A model generated the notes under the pieces. That model saw only the letters and a program-made list of their open reading frames with translations. It was not told the DNA's origin and ran no database searches. A stretch of DNA of 64,000 nucleotides from Oscillospiraceae bacterium (lineage in GTDB: Bacteria; Bacillota; Clostridia; Oscillospirales; Acutalibacteraceae). The stretch covers positions 1,199,501 to 1,263,500 of the forward strand of contig CP107220.1 of the NCBI GenBank assembly GCA_025757685.1, written 5' to 3'. The translations under genes and the position numbers were made by a program. The stretch's first letter is position 1. Each line of letters starts with the position of its first letter. This document shows positions 1-8,675 of the stretch, piece after piece.

Positions 1-1314
1 GCGCAGATATTCAATGACAGACACTGCCAGCGCCGCGCCCTCGATGGGATCCGTCCCGGCGCCCAACTCGTCGATCAGCACCAGGGAGTCTTTGTCCGCC
101 TTTCCCATAATATCAATAATATTCACCATATGAGAGGAGAAAGTGGACAGGTTTTGGGCAATGCTCTGTTCATCTCCGATATCCACCAAGATTTGACGGT
201 ACAGCGCCAGTTTGCTGCCGTCTGATACCGGGATCAACAACCCGCAGCCCACCATCGCCGTCAGCAGACCCAGGGTCTTTAAGGTCACCGTCTTGCCGCC
301 GGTATTGGGGCCGGTGATCACCAAAGTATCATAGTCCGTACCCAGGGTAATATGCACCGGCACCACCCGCTCTTTATCAATCAGCGGATGGCGGGCATTT
401 TTCAGATCCGTTATACCATCAATATTCAGCTGGGGACGAGCAGCTTTCATTTGGTATGCCAAGTGCGCCTTGGCAAAGATCAGGTTCAGCCGCACAGCAC
501 TGTCATAACTGTGGCGCACGCTCTCTGCAAAAGTGCCTGCCTCTGCAGACAGTTCAAAGAGAATGCGCTGCACCTCTTCCCGCTCCCGGCCCTCTAACAC
601 CTTAATGTCATTGTTGGCGTCCACCACCGCCGCCGGCTCGATAAACACCGTAGCGCCGCTGGAGGAGGTGTCATGCACCAGACCGGGCACCTCGCCCCGG
701 TGCTCCGCCTTTACCGGCACTACAAAGCGCCCGCCACGCTGGGTGACGATGGGCTCTTGCAAGAATTTTTGGTAATGGGTGGAGTGGATCATACCGTCCA
801 GCCGTTGCCGAATGGCCGCCGCCTTGGCCTTAATCTTCCGACGAATGTCGTAAAGTTCTTCCGAGGCCTTGTCCGCCATTTCCTCCGGACTGACAATGCA
901 GGTAAAGATCCGGTTCTCCAAATATTTGTTTACCGTAATGCCGTCAAAAAAGAAATTCAGGGACGAGCTTGTACCCGCCAAATGGCCGTGCCAGTCGTCC
1001 AGAATGCGCAGCGCCCGCAGGGTGTCGCCCACCTGCAGCAACTCCGTCATATTCAGGCACCCGCCGGCTGCCGCCCGCTGCAACGGACCATTTACATTAT
1101 GCAGCCCGCCAAAAGACGGCGCGCCGAACCGGGCCAGCATAGAAAAAGCGTCCTCCGTCTGATCCAGCAGGAGAGCAATCTCCCCCGGGTCTGCCGCAGG
1201 GCGCAGCGCCAATGCCGCCTCTTTGGCGTCGTCACAGGTAGTCTGTTCCGCCAAAAGGGCAAGCACCTTATCCAGTTCCAAGGTTTGCAAATTCTTATCC
1301 ATATCTCTATCCAT
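1..1314 (-). CDS. mutS2: MutS2-type mismatch-repair ATPase, 3' end cut by window
   Basis: The minus-strand frame reads MDRDMDKNLQTLELDKVLAL at its start and carries the MutS-family Walker A motif TGPNTGGKTV and Walker B LVLIDELGAGTDP close to the window edge. MutS2 lacks the mismatch-recognition domain of MutS; in this family it acts on recombination intermediates and collided ribosomes rather than in classical mismatch repair. The roughly 438 residues visible cover the core/clamp region and the start of the ATPase; the linker and C-terminal Smr nuclease domain would lie outside. Two in-frame ATGs (1314 and 1302) are possible and neither has a strong ribosome binding site. It follows recO by 7 bases and is probably the last gene of the operon starting near 5432. 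Confidence 0.9.
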   Translation of the reverse strand, partial: MDRDMDKNLQTLELDKVLALLAEQTTCDDAKEAALALRPAADPGEIALLLDQTEDAFSMLARFGAPSFGGLHNVNGPLQRAAAGGCLNMTELLQVGDTLRALRILDDWHGHLAGTSSSLNFFFDGITVNKYLENRIFTCIVSPEEMADKASEELYDIRRKIKAKAAAIRQRLDGMIHSTHYQKFLQEPIVTQRGGRFVVPVKAEHRGEVPGLVHDTSSSGATVFIEPAAVVDANNDIKVLEGREREEVQRILFELSAEAGTFAESVRHSYDSAVRLNLIFAKAHLAYQMKAARPQLNIDGITDLKNARHPLIDKERVVPVHITLGTDYDTLVITGPNTGGKTVTLKTLGLLTAMVGCGLLIPVSDGSKLALYRQILVDIGDEQSIAQNLSTFSSHMVNIIDIMGKADKDSLVLIDELGAGTDPIEGAALAVSVIEYLR

Positions 1315-1321
1315 TATGATG

Positions 1322-2074
1322 CTATGTAGTCGCGTCCCCGGCTTGCAGGGACTTGTAGAATTCCAGTGTGGTAAAGCGCCGGTCCAGCCGCCGCAGGGTG
1401 TACTGCTCCGTCACTTGGCCCAGCAGTGCCATTTGCTCCGGCGACAGAGCAAAGCCAAAAATACGCCCCGGCTCCGTCAGGCAAATGTAGCGCACGGCGG
1501 TCATCACCGTCTTGGGTACCGCCACGGCGCCTGCCTTGGGGCAATGCTCACAGTAAATGCAGCCCCCGTCCACATCAAAGTACATCACCGGTGTTTCATA
1601 CGTCCCGCAGTTGGCGCAGGCCAAAATATTGGGCATATAACCGGAGATGGACAGGGCGCGCAGCTCAAACACCGCCTTAATCTGCACCAGCGGCTTGGTA
1701 CCCTTGCACAATAGGTGCAGGGTGTTCAGCAGCAGGCGCAACAATTCCGGCGCCGGTTGTTCCTCCGCCGCCAATTCGTAGCTAAGCTGGGCAAAATATT
1801 GGGCAGCTGCCAGCCGATCAATATCCTGCCGCAAGCCAAAAAACACCTCAATGGGTGCCGCACTGTCTACCGTATAAGCGTCGCGCCCACGGTACAGGGC
1901 AAACTCGCCATAGCAAAAAAGGGAGGTGGCAGCCGCACGCCGATTCTTCAGCTGCTTGCCGCCTCGCACAAACGCACGCACCAGCCCGTGATCCGCCGTC
2001 AGCAAAGTCACCAGGCGATCATTCTCCCCGGTGGTCTGCTCCCGTATCACTAACCCTTTGGTGGTACTGTTCAT
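1322..2074 (-). CDS. recO: DNA repair protein RecO
   Basis: 250 residues, the usual length for RecO, which loads RecA on SSB-coated single-stranded DNA in the RecFOR pathway. The N-terminal part (about 1-80) fits the OB fold (start MNSTTKGLVIREQTTGENDR), followed by a helical region. Paired cysteines at C153/C156 and C175/C178 form the zinc ribbon typical of Gram-positive RecO. The start overlaps the end of the yqzL-like gene by 56 bases, and mutS2 begins 7 bases after the stop. The era-yqzL-recO order is the standard Firmicutes arrangement and supports the call. Confidence 0.93.
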   Translation of the reverse strand: MNSTTKGLVIREQTTGENDRLVTLLTADHGLVRAFVRGGKQLKNRRAAATSLFCYGEFALYRGRDAYTVDSAAPIEVFFGLRQDIDRLAAAQYFAQLSYELAAEEQPAPELLRLLLNTLHLLCKGTKPLVQIKAVFELRALSISGYMPNILACANCGTYETPVMYFDVDGGCIYCEHCPKAGAVAVPKTVMTAVRYICLTEPGRIFGFALSPEQMALLGQVTEQYTLRRLDRRFTTLEFYKSLQAGDATT

Positions 2075-2168
2075 GCCCCTCTTGTCGTTCCTCTTCCTTG
2101 TATTTCAAATAATCGGCCACACGGCCGGTTTGTATAAACTGTTGCCAGCTGTTCTCTGCCATCGACAT
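2019..2168 (-). CDS. yqzL: YqzL-like small protein
   Basis: A 49-residue protein beginning MSMAENSWQQFIQTGRVADY. The WxxF(I)xTGRxxDYLxYKE pattern and the position between era and recO match the small YqzL family of Firmicutes, whose function is not established. A GGTGAT-like ribosome binding site lies about 5 bases before the ATG at 2168; the ATG at 2162 is an alternative. The reading frame continues 56 bases into recO in another frame, so its C-terminal tail (EGHEQYHQRVSDTGADHRGE) is longer than the conserved core. The overlap suggests translational coupling to recO. Confidence 0.7.
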   Translation of the reverse strand: MSMAENSWQQFIQTGRVADYLKYKEEERQEGHEQYHQRVSDTGADHRGE

Positions 2169-2264
2169 AGGATCACCGTTTTTATTGTATCCTATGCGTG
2201 CAACGCCATTTGTGCCAAATTCATCCAAGGACAAAATCCAACACCGCAGCGGCAAAAAATCGAT

Positions 2265-3158
2265 TTATTCGTTATCCAAACCAAAGTTGTGGATCAGACC
2301 CTCACGGTTGCGCCAGTCCTCTTTCACCTTAACCCAGGTGTGCAGATTGACCTTGATCCCGAAAAAGCGCTCCATATCCTGCCGAGCAAATGTGGCGATC
2401 TTTTTAAGCATAGCGCCGCCCTTTCCGATGACCATACCCTTATGGCTCTCCCGCTCGCAGTAAATGGTGGCGTCCACATCCAAACAGCTGCCGTCCGGGC
2501 GTTCCTTCATCTTCTCAATAGCAACGGCAATGCCGTGGGGAATCTCTTTATCCATTAGGCGCAGGATCTTCTCCCGAATCATTTCCGCCGCCAGCACCCG
2601 CTCCGGCTGATCCGTCAAGGTATCGTCCGGAAAAAAATGGGGCGACGGCAGCGCCAGGCGTTCCATCTCCGTCAGCAGATCCTGCATACCCTCGCCGGTC
2701 TGGGCGCTGCAAGGCACCACAGCCGTAAAGTCATACAGCCCTGCCAACTGGCCAATGCGGGGAGCCAGTTCCGTCTTGTCCCGCAACATGTCAATTTTGT
2801 TAATGGCCAGGATCACCGGCAAGCGCTGCTTTTTGCACATTGCCAGCAGTTCCTGCTCCTTATCGTTGAGCTCGCCCTTAGGCTCCACCACAAACAGGCA
2901 GGCGTCCACGCCGCCTACCGTGTCGCCTACCGCCTGGTTCATATGCTCGCCCAGCTTGTTGTGGGCATGGTGAAAACCGGGGGTGTCCGTAAACACCAAC
3001 TGCACCTCGTCCCGAGTCAGCACACCCATGATCTTGGTACGGGTGGTCTGTGGCTTAGAAGACACAATGGCGATCTTGCTGCCGGTAAGTCGGTTCAAAA
3101 TAGAAGATTTGCCCACATTGGGCTTGCCGATAATGGCAATAAATGCAGATCGGGTCAT
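2265..3158 (-). CDS. era: GTPase Era
   Basis: 297 residues, full length. The G1 motif GKPNVGKSS is at about 11-19, followed by DTPGFH (G3) and NKID (G4). The C-terminal KH domain, which binds 16S rRNA, shows VIGKGGAMLKKI. Era assists 30S subunit maturation. Its ATG overlaps the ybeY stop as ATGA, so the two are translationally coupled, fitting the shared role of Era and YbeY in rRNA processing. No unusual residues were seen. Confidence 0.97.
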   Translation of the reverse strand: MTRSAFIAIIGKPNVGKSSILNRLTGSKIAIVSSKPQTTRTKIMGVLTRDEVQLVFTDTPGFHHAHNKLGEHMNQAVGDTVGGVDACLFVVEPKGELNDKEQELLAMCKKQRLPVILAINKIDMLRDKTELAPRIGQLAGLYDFTAVVPCSAQTGEGMQDLLTEMERLALPSPHFFPDDTLTDQPERVLAAEMIREKILRLMDKEIPHGIAVAIEKMKERPDGSCLDVDATIYCERESHKGMVIGKGGAMLKKIATFARQDMERFFGIKVNLHTWVKVKEDWRNREGLIHNFGLDNE

Positions 3159-3661
3159 GACTCGTCTCCCATGTAATAGCTACTGTCCCGCTTCCAGCCG
3201 ATTTGGGTCAGCACGGTTTCTTCCTTTTCGCGCATACGCACTTCTTCCAGTCCGCCCTGCTCATGGTCGTAGCCCAGCAGGTGCAGCATGGAATGGACGG
3301 TCAAAAAGCCGATCTCCCGCTGCAAGGGGTGATTATACAGCTCTGCCTGCTCCATGGCTTTCTCCATAGAGATCACAATATCCCCCAGCAGCTTGGCGCC
3401 GGTATCGTGGTTAATGTCGTACACACCGTTCTCCCCCAGAGGGAAGCTAAGTACGTCCGTCTCTCTGTCGATGTTCCGATATTCTTTGTTCAGCTCACGG
3501 ATCTGTTCGTTATCCACAAAGCGCACGCTCACCTCTGCGCTGCCCTCGAAATGCTCCAGCTCCAGCACAGCGTGGCAACAACGGCGGATCAGCAACCGAA
3601 TACCGGTAGGCACCTTCACTGCCTTTTGATCGTTTGAAATGACCACTTTTACAGATTCCAT
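3155..3661 (-). CDS. ybeY: Endoribonuclease YbeY
   Basis: 168 residues. The metal-binding signature HxxxHxxxxxH is present at H123, H127 and H133 within HSMLHLLGYDHEQG. YbeY is a zinc-dependent single-strand endoribonuclease needed for 16S rRNA 3'-end maturation and ribosome quality control. The start shares one base with the phoH stop (TAATG) and the stop overlaps the era start (ATGA), so phoH-ybeY-era is tightly coupled. Confidence 0.96.
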   Translation of the reverse strand: MESVKVVISNDQKAVKVPTGIRLLIRRCCHAVLELEHFEGSAEVSVRFVDNEQIRELNKEYRNIDRETDVLSFPLGENGVYDINHDTGAKLLGDIVISMEKAMEQAELYNHPLQREIGFLTVHSMLHLLGYDHEQGGLEEVRMREKEETVLTQIGWKRDSSYYMGDES

Positions 3662-4620
3662 TACTTGTTTTTCTCCTCATATTTTTCATACGCCCGAATA
3701 ATGTCCTGCACCAACCGGTGGCGCACCACATCCTTCTGGCTGAATTTATGAATTTCAATATCATCTACATGCTTTAGAATGTCCATCACCTTCACCAGCC
3801 CGGAGCGCTTGCCCTCCGGCAGGTCAATCTGGGTAATGTCGCCGGTGACCACCATTTTGGAGTTGAACCCCAGGCGGGTCAAAAACATTTTCATCTGCTC
3901 CGGCGTGGTGTTTTGGGCCTCATCCAGGATAATAAAACTGTCATCCAAGGTACGCCCACGCATATAGGCCAGCGGTGCCACCTCGATAGCGCCTCGCTCC
4001 TGGTAGCGCTGAAAACTCTCAGCCCCCAGCATATCAAACAGCGCGTCATATAACGGGCGCAGGTACGGGTCTACCTTACTTTGCAGGTCGCCGGGCAGGA
4101 AGCCCAACTTCTCCCCCGCTTCCACCGCCGGGCGGGTCAAAATGATCCGGTTCACCTCTTTGGCACGAAAGGCGGTGACCGCCATTGCCACAGCCAGGTA
4201 AGTCTTACCGGTACCGGCCGGGCCCACGCCAAAGGTGATGGTGTTTTTGGCGATGGACTCGCAGTACCGCTTTTGGCCCACGGTCTTTGGCTTCACCGGG
4301 CGACCCTTGGCCGTCACGCACACCGAGTCCGTGGTCATGAAGGAGAGCACATCCTCGTTGCCCTCGCCCACCAGCGAGATCACATAGCGCACATTCTGCT
4401 CCGTCAGCTGCTCGCCTTTGTTAATTAGAGTCAGCAGTCCGTTCAGCGCCCGGGCAGCGGCGGCCACATTCTCTGCGTCCCCCACCACCTTCAGGTCTGC
4501 ACCGCGGCAGGTGATGGTCACGCCGTACTCCCGCTCCAATAGCTTTATGTTTTCATCGAAGCTGCCAAACAGGTTCGCTGCCTGTTCCATCGCTTCAAAG
4601 GTGATTACCTGTTCTGTCAT
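3661..4620 (-). CDS. phoH: PhoH-family ATPase (YbeZ-like)
   Basis: 319 residues with Walker A GVGPAGTGKT at about 131-140 and Walker B FIILDEAQN at about 229-237, the PhoH/YbeZ signatures. The N-terminal 60-70 residues resemble the KH-like RNA-binding segment of this family. PhoH-type proteins are ATPases that work with YbeY in RNA metabolism; the exact substrate is not settled. Overlaps of 4 bases with the upstream CBS gene and 1 base with ybeY indicate one operon. Confidence 0.94.
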   Translation of the reverse strand: MTEQVITFEAMEQAANLFGSFDENIKLLEREYGVTITCRGADLKVVGDAENVAAAARALNGLLTLINKGEQLTEQNVRYVISLVGEGNEDVLSFMTTDSVCVTAKGRPVKPKTVGQKRYCESIAKNTITFGVGPAGTGKTYLAVAMAVTAFRAKEVNRIILTRPAVEAGEKLGFLPGDLQSKVDPYLRPLYDALFDMLGAESFQRYQERGAIEVAPLAYMRGRTLDDSFIILDEAQNTTPEQMKMFLTRLGFNSKMVVTGDITQIDLPEGKRSGLVKVMDILKHVDDIEIHKFSQKDVVRHRLVQDIIRAYEKYEEKNK

Positions 4621-5432
4621 ACTTTAACTTCTGCCTTTATCCGTTCAATTCTGCGCTCCTCTACCCCGCAAACGGTAAAGTGCACATTCTCATAATCCAC
4701 CGTTACCGGCTGGGTCTCCTTGCCGGTGGGAAGATAGCCCAGGCGGCTGATCAAAAAGCCTGCCAGCGTGTCATAATCCCCCTCCGGCAAGGGCACGCCC
4801 AGCGCCTTTTCCGCGTCATTCATATCTACCGAGCCATCAAAGGTGAAGGTGTGCTCCCCGGTTTGGATTACATCCGCCTCTTCCTCGTCGTACTCGTCCA
4901 TAATATTGCCCACAATGCTCTCCAGAATATCCTCCATGGTCACCAGCCCGGCAGTACCGCCATATTCATCCACCACAATGGCCATCTGGATACGCTTGTC
5001 CGTCATAGTGGCGAACAGCTTGCCGCAGGGAATACTCTCCGGTACAAACAGCGGCTCCCGCACATAGTCCGTCAGCCGGGTGCCCGCCGGCACAGGCTTA
5101 CCCACAAAGGGCAGCAGGTCTTTTACATAGAGAATGCCCTGCACATTATCCAGATCCTCGTGAAATACAGGAATCCGGGAACACCCTGCCTCCAATGCAA
5201 AGGCAGCGGCATAACCGATGGTGGCCGTCTCCTCCACTGCCTCAATCTCTGTGCGATGGGTCATAATATCCTCCGCACAAAGCCGGTCAAAATCAAAGAT
5301 ATTGTGGATCATTTCCCGCTGAGACGCTTCCAGTTCTCCTTTGGCCTGGTCCTCGTCCACCAGCTGGCGAATTTCCTCTTTCGTTGTGCTCTCTCGCTTA
5401 AATAATCGGTCAATCAGGCTGTTCCCGCCCAT
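4617..5432 (-). CDS. CorC/HlyC-type CBS domain protein
   Basis: 271 residues with two tandem CBS domains (about 53-180; MTHRTEIEAVEE and MEDILESIVGNIMDEYDEEE are characteristic) and a C-terminal CorC_HlyC domain (about 195-271). The N-terminal DUF21 membrane domain of larger hemolysin-like proteins is absent, so this is the short soluble CorC form. Family members are linked to Mg2+/Co2+ transport or adenosine-nucleotide sensing; no specific role can be assigned here. It is the first gene of the operon behind the promoter at 5477-5505, and its stop overlaps the phoH start (ATGA). Confidence 0.88.
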   Translation of the reverse strand: MGGNSLIDRLFKRESTTKEEIRQLVDEDQAKGELEASQREMIHNIFDFDRLCAEDIMTHRTEIEAVEETATIGYAAAFALEAGCSRIPVFHEDLDNVQGILYVKDLLPFVGKPVPAGTRLTDYVREPLFVPESIPCGKLFATMTDKRIQMAIVVDEYGGTAGLVTMEDILESIVGNIMDEYDEEEADVIQTGEHTFTFDGSVDMNDAEKALGVPLPEGDYDTLAGFLISRLGYLPTGKETQPVTVDYENVHFTVCGVEERRIERIKAEVKV

Positions 5433-5476
5433 AATGGCCCCTGCCTCCTGTGCAATACAAATTTTTCCGTTTATTT

Positions 5477-5505
5477 ATTATATACACTTTATTTTAGATT
5501 GTCAA
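5477..5505 (-). promoter_or_regulatory. Promoter of the corC-phoH-ybeY-era-recO-mutS2 operon
   Basis: On the minus strand TTGACA (5505-5500), a 17-base spacer and TATAAT (5482-5477): a consensus sigma-A promoter about 45 bases before the first gene. It lies between divergent genes; no comparably clear promoter is visible for the plus-strand FkbM gene. Confidence 0.85.
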
Positions 5506-5540
5506 ATATGTTAAGATATAAGGCAGAAAGGCAGGTAGCT

Positions 5541-6626
5541 ATGATAGACGATTTGCTGACGGAAGAGAATATTTGGGACCGACTGCGCCGGGAGGGCAAG
5601 CCCCTGGTGCTCTATGGCATGGGCGACGGGGCGGAGAAAATCAATGCCGTGTTAGAAAGCAAGGGAATGCACATCACTGCGGTCTTTGCCAGTGATGATT
5701 TTGTGCGAGGCCAGTCTTTTTTGGGCCACACGGTGCAGCGCTACCGGGAGGTGTGCGCCCAATTTACGGACTTTAATGTGGTACTGGGCTTTGCCAGCCA
5801 GCGCCCGGAGGTACTGGAAAACATCGCCCGGATCAATCGAGAGCACCCGGTGTATGCACCGGATATTCCGGTGGCCGGCGTAGGGCTGTTTACCCGGGAA
5901 TACGCCGCTGCCCACCGGGCGGAAATAGAGACTGTTTACGCCAAATTGGCCGATGAGGAGAGCCGCCGGGTGTATCATTCCGTATTGCGTTACAAAATCA
6001 GCGGTAAAGTTGATTACCTTTACAATTCGTTCGCAAATATGGACGAGATTTTTACCGAAATTTTGCAAGTGAACCAACAGGAGATTTTGGTGGATATGGG
6101 TGCTTATAACGGCGACACAATTCGCCAATTTTTGCAGTATTCGTGCGGAAAATACAAATCCATTTACGCCTTGGAGCCAGATGGCAAAAACTTCAAAAAG
6201 CTGTGCCGCTCCACCGAGGGTATGCAAGGCGTTCACCTTTACAATAAAAGTGCCTGGAACCGGCAGACCACTTTACATTTTAATGCCTGTGCCGGGCGCA
6301 ATTCCCACCTGTCGCCCACCGGTACGGCGGTGGAGGCCACGGATCTGGACAGCCTGCTGCAAGGCGCGCCGGTGACCCTGCTGAAAATGGACATTGAGGG
6401 CAGCGAAAGCAAGGCGCTGACCGGCGCCGCCCACACCATTATCACCTGGCGGCCCAAACTGTATGTATGCGCCTACCATCGCAACGAAGATTTGTTCTCC
6501 CTACCGCTGCAAATTCTAAACCTTTGCCCGGACTACAAGCTGTACTTCCGCCACAGTCCGTACATTCCGGCGTGGGAAAGCAATTTTTACTGTATTCCGA
6601 CCCATTTGGACGACAACGACCATTAA
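5541..6626 (+). CDS. FkbM-family methyltransferase
   Basis: 361 residues from the ATG at 5541, which has AAAGGCAGG upstream and is preferred over an upstream in-frame TTG at 5499. The C-terminal half is a SAM-dependent FkbM methyltransferase: glycine-rich motif DMGAYNGDT (about 185-193), acidic LEPD (about 211-214) and KMDIEGSE (about 283-290). The N-terminal 120 or so residues (LVLYGMGDGAEKINAVL) look like a second Rossmann-type nucleotide-binding module, an architecture seen in Clostridia. Family members methylate hydroxyls on sugars or lipids; the substrate here is unknown and no glycan genes are adjacent. Confidence 0.82.
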   Translation: MIDDLLTEENIWDRLRREGKPLVLYGMGDGAEKINAVLESKGMHITAVFASDDFVRGQSFLGHTVQRYREVCAQFTDFNVVLGFASQRPEVLENIARINREHPVYAPDIPVAGVGLFTREYAAAHRAEIETVYAKLADEESRRVYHSVLRYKISGKVDYLYNSFANMDEIFTEILQVNQQEILVDMGAYNGDTIRQFLQYSCGKYKSIYALEPDGKNFKKLCRSTEGMQGVHLYNKSAWNRQTTLHFNACAGRNSHLSPTGTAVEATDLDSLLQGAPVTLLKMDIEGSESKALTGAAHTIITWRPKLYVCAYHRNEDLFSLPLQILNLCPDYKLYFRHSPYIPAWESNFYCIPTHLDDNDH

Positions 6627-6638
6627 CGCCCCGCTGCA

Positions 6639-6667
6639 TTGACAAGGTCCTTTACAAATTATATAAT
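6639..6667 (+). promoter_or_regulatory. Promoter of the mscS-tauE-sulfatase-GPH genes
   Basis: TTGACA (6639-6644), a 17-base spacer and TATAAT (6662-6667), consensus sigma-A, about 50 bases before the MscS start. GGAGGG precedes the ATG at 6718. No terminator is visible before 11550, so all four plus-strand genes may share this promoter. Confidence 0.85.
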
Positions 6668-6717
6668 AGATTTTACGGCTTATGAAATGAAGCGTCCTCT
6701 TTGGAGGGCAGTTAGGA

Positions 6718-7842
6718 ATGTCTATGCTGACCATCGCAATACCGCAGTTCGTAGAGAACCTGCGCAAAAACATACAAGGAGTAGAAACCACTGAAGAACT
6801 GCTGATCCGCACGCTGATCGCTGTGGGGAGCGTTGTGGTGCTGCTTCTGTTACGAAATATCATTTCCGGGGGAATACTCACCGTTATTGGCAAGACCTTT
6901 TGCCGCCGCAAACCCCGGGTGCAATCCCTGATTAAAGACGGACTGAAAAAGCCCCTGGCCTTTTCCTTGGTACTGGCCGGCATTGCCCTGGGTCTGCAAA
7001 TCATCGCCCCCTCCGGAGAGCTGCATAAGATCGGCCTGTTTCTCATTAAGGCCGGCGGCATTGTGTGCGCCTGCTGGGGCGGCGTGCGCCTACTGAACGG
7101 CGAGCTGGACAACTATACCTTTGACACGGCAGCCGGCGAGGACAAAACCCGGCTGACCGCCTTTCGCTTTATCTCCAATGTAGCCAAGATCGTGATCATC
7201 TGCATCGGCGCACTGCTGGTGCTGGAACTGCTGGGCTACTCCGCCACACGCATTTTTGCCGCTTTAGGCATCGGCGGCGTGGCTGTGGCCTTTGCCTGTA
7301 AAGATGCGGTGGAGAACCTGATCTCCGGCTTTATCATTGTATTTAACAAGCCGTTTCGCGTGGGGGACTTTATCGCCGTTGGAGAATTAAGCGGTACGGT
7401 GGAGGACATTGCCGTGCGCTCCACCACCCTGCGAGCGCTGGACGGCAGCCGTTATGTGCTGCCCAATACAGCCCTGACCAATCAGAGCATTATTAACTAT
7501 GCGGATATGGAAAAGCGACTGATCGACCAAACTTTCACTTTGCATTATAAACACAGCCGCACGGACTTAGAGCGGTTTGAGCAGGATCTGCGAGCACTGT
7601 TGCAGGCCGATCCGGCAGTCGTACAGGATGATATTCGAACAGATTTTGTGAATTACGGTGCCCACGGCATGGATGTGCAGGTGTACTATTATGTGATCGC
7701 CCCCACCGTAGTGGAGCTGGGGCAAATCAAAAATCGTTTGAACCTGCAAATCAAAGAGCTTCTCGACAAAGAGGGCTTTGAACTGGCATACAATTCTGCC
7801 ACTGTTTACTTGGAGCAAGAGACGGAGGGCAAGGATCAATGA
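6718..7842 (+). CDS. MscS-family mechanosensitive channel
   Basis: 374 residues. Four or five predicted membrane helices in the first half are followed by the MscS pore helix and beta domain: GIGGVAVAFACKDAVENLIS (about 193-212), RVGDFIAVG and VLPNTALTNQSIINY. Such channels open under membrane tension and release solutes on hypo-osmotic shock. It is longer than E. coli MscS because of extra N-terminal helices. Start supported by GGAGGG upstream. The stop overlaps the TauE start (ATGA), so the two are co-translated. Confidence 0.92.
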   Translation: MSMLTIAIPQFVENLRKNIQGVETTEELLIRTLIAVGSVVVLLLLRNIISGGILTVIGKTFCRRKPRVQSLIKDGLKKPLAFSLVLAGIALGLQIIAPSGELHKIGLFLIKAGGIVCACWGGVRLLNGELDNYTFDTAAGEDKTRLTAFRFISNVAKIVIICIGALLVLELLGYSATRIFAALGIGGVAVAFACKDAVENLISGFIIVFNKPFRVGDFIAVGELSGTVEDIAVRSTTLRALDGSRYVLPNTALTNQSIINYADMEKRLIDQTFTLHYKHSRTDLERFEQDLRALLQADPAVVQDDIRTDFVNYGAHGMDVQVYYYVIAPTVVELGQIKNRLNLQIKELLDKEGFELAYNSATVYLEQETEGKDQ

Positions 7843-8621
7843 TGTTTGTTGTTTACGGCGTAATTATCTTTCTCGCTTCCGGCATCGGCGCCTTTTTAGG
7901 CGGCGGCTCCGGGGTGATTATTAAACCGCTGCTGACCCTGCTGGTAGACGACACCACCGAGGTCATCAACTTTATCTCCTCCGTGTCCGTTTTTGCCATG
8001 AGTTGCAGTTCCACCGTAAAGCACCTGCGTGCCAAGACCAAGGTGGACTTTAAGACCGTGCTGCTGATCTCTGCCGGGTCTATTTTAGGCGGCTTTGCAG
8101 GCAAGCACATTTTTGATCTGTTTAACCGACTGCTCAGCGACAACCTGGCTATGGCTTACCAGGCTGTACTGTTGGCCTGTCTGCTGACAGTGGCTCTATG
8201 GTATGTGAACAAGGGCAAAAAGAGCTTTCACTTAAAGAACCCGATCACCATTCTTCTGGGTGGCGTCGTGCTGGGCATTCTGTCCAGCTTCTTGGGCATT
8301 GGCGGCGGACCCATCAACATTATGTTCTTCCTGCTGTTCTTTTCTATGAGCATGAAGGAAGCCACTGTGTACAGCGTGGCCGTCATCTTCTTTAGCCAGC
8401 TGTCCAAGCTGGTGACCTATGTAGCCACCGCCACGGTGCCCAAGTTTGACTACCGCATTCTGCTAATTGCGGCCCCGGCAGCTGTGATCGCCGGTATCAT
8501 TGGCGCAGCACTGAATAAAAAGGCTAACAACAAGATCGTCACCCGGGTATTTTCCGCGGTGCTGGGCGTATTTATCTGCCTGAATATCTATAATGCAATC
8601 ACCGGCTTTATGGCCGGATAA
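7839..8621 (+). CDS. TauE/SafE-family anion exporter
   Basis: 260 residues, about eight hydrophobic segments in two repeats, each opening with a glycine-rich motif (FLGGGSGVIIKP near 20-31; SSFLGIGGGPINIMFF near 147-162). This is the TauE/SafE (DUF81) fold, which exports sulfite, sulfoacetate or other organosulfur anions. Location directly before a sulfatase makes export of sulfate or sulfite released in the cytoplasm an attractive role (inference). It overlaps the MscS gene by 4 bases. Confidence 0.87.
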   Translation: MMFVVYGVIIFLASGIGAFLGGGSGVIIKPLLTLLVDDTTEVINFISSVSVFAMSCSSTVKHLRAKTKVDFKTVLLISAGSILGGFAGKHIFDLFNRLLSDNLAMAYQAVLLACLLTVALWYVNKGKKSFHLKNPITILLGGVVLGILSSFLGIGGGPINIMFFLLFFSMSMKEATVYSVAVIFFSQLSKLVTYVATATVPKFDYRILLIAAPAAVIAGIIGAALNKKANNKIVTRVFSAVLGVFICLNIYNAITGFMAG

Positions 8622-8675
8622 ATAAAAAGACAATACGCTGCGCCCACGGGTGCAGTTCAGGAACAGGAGTTGAAC

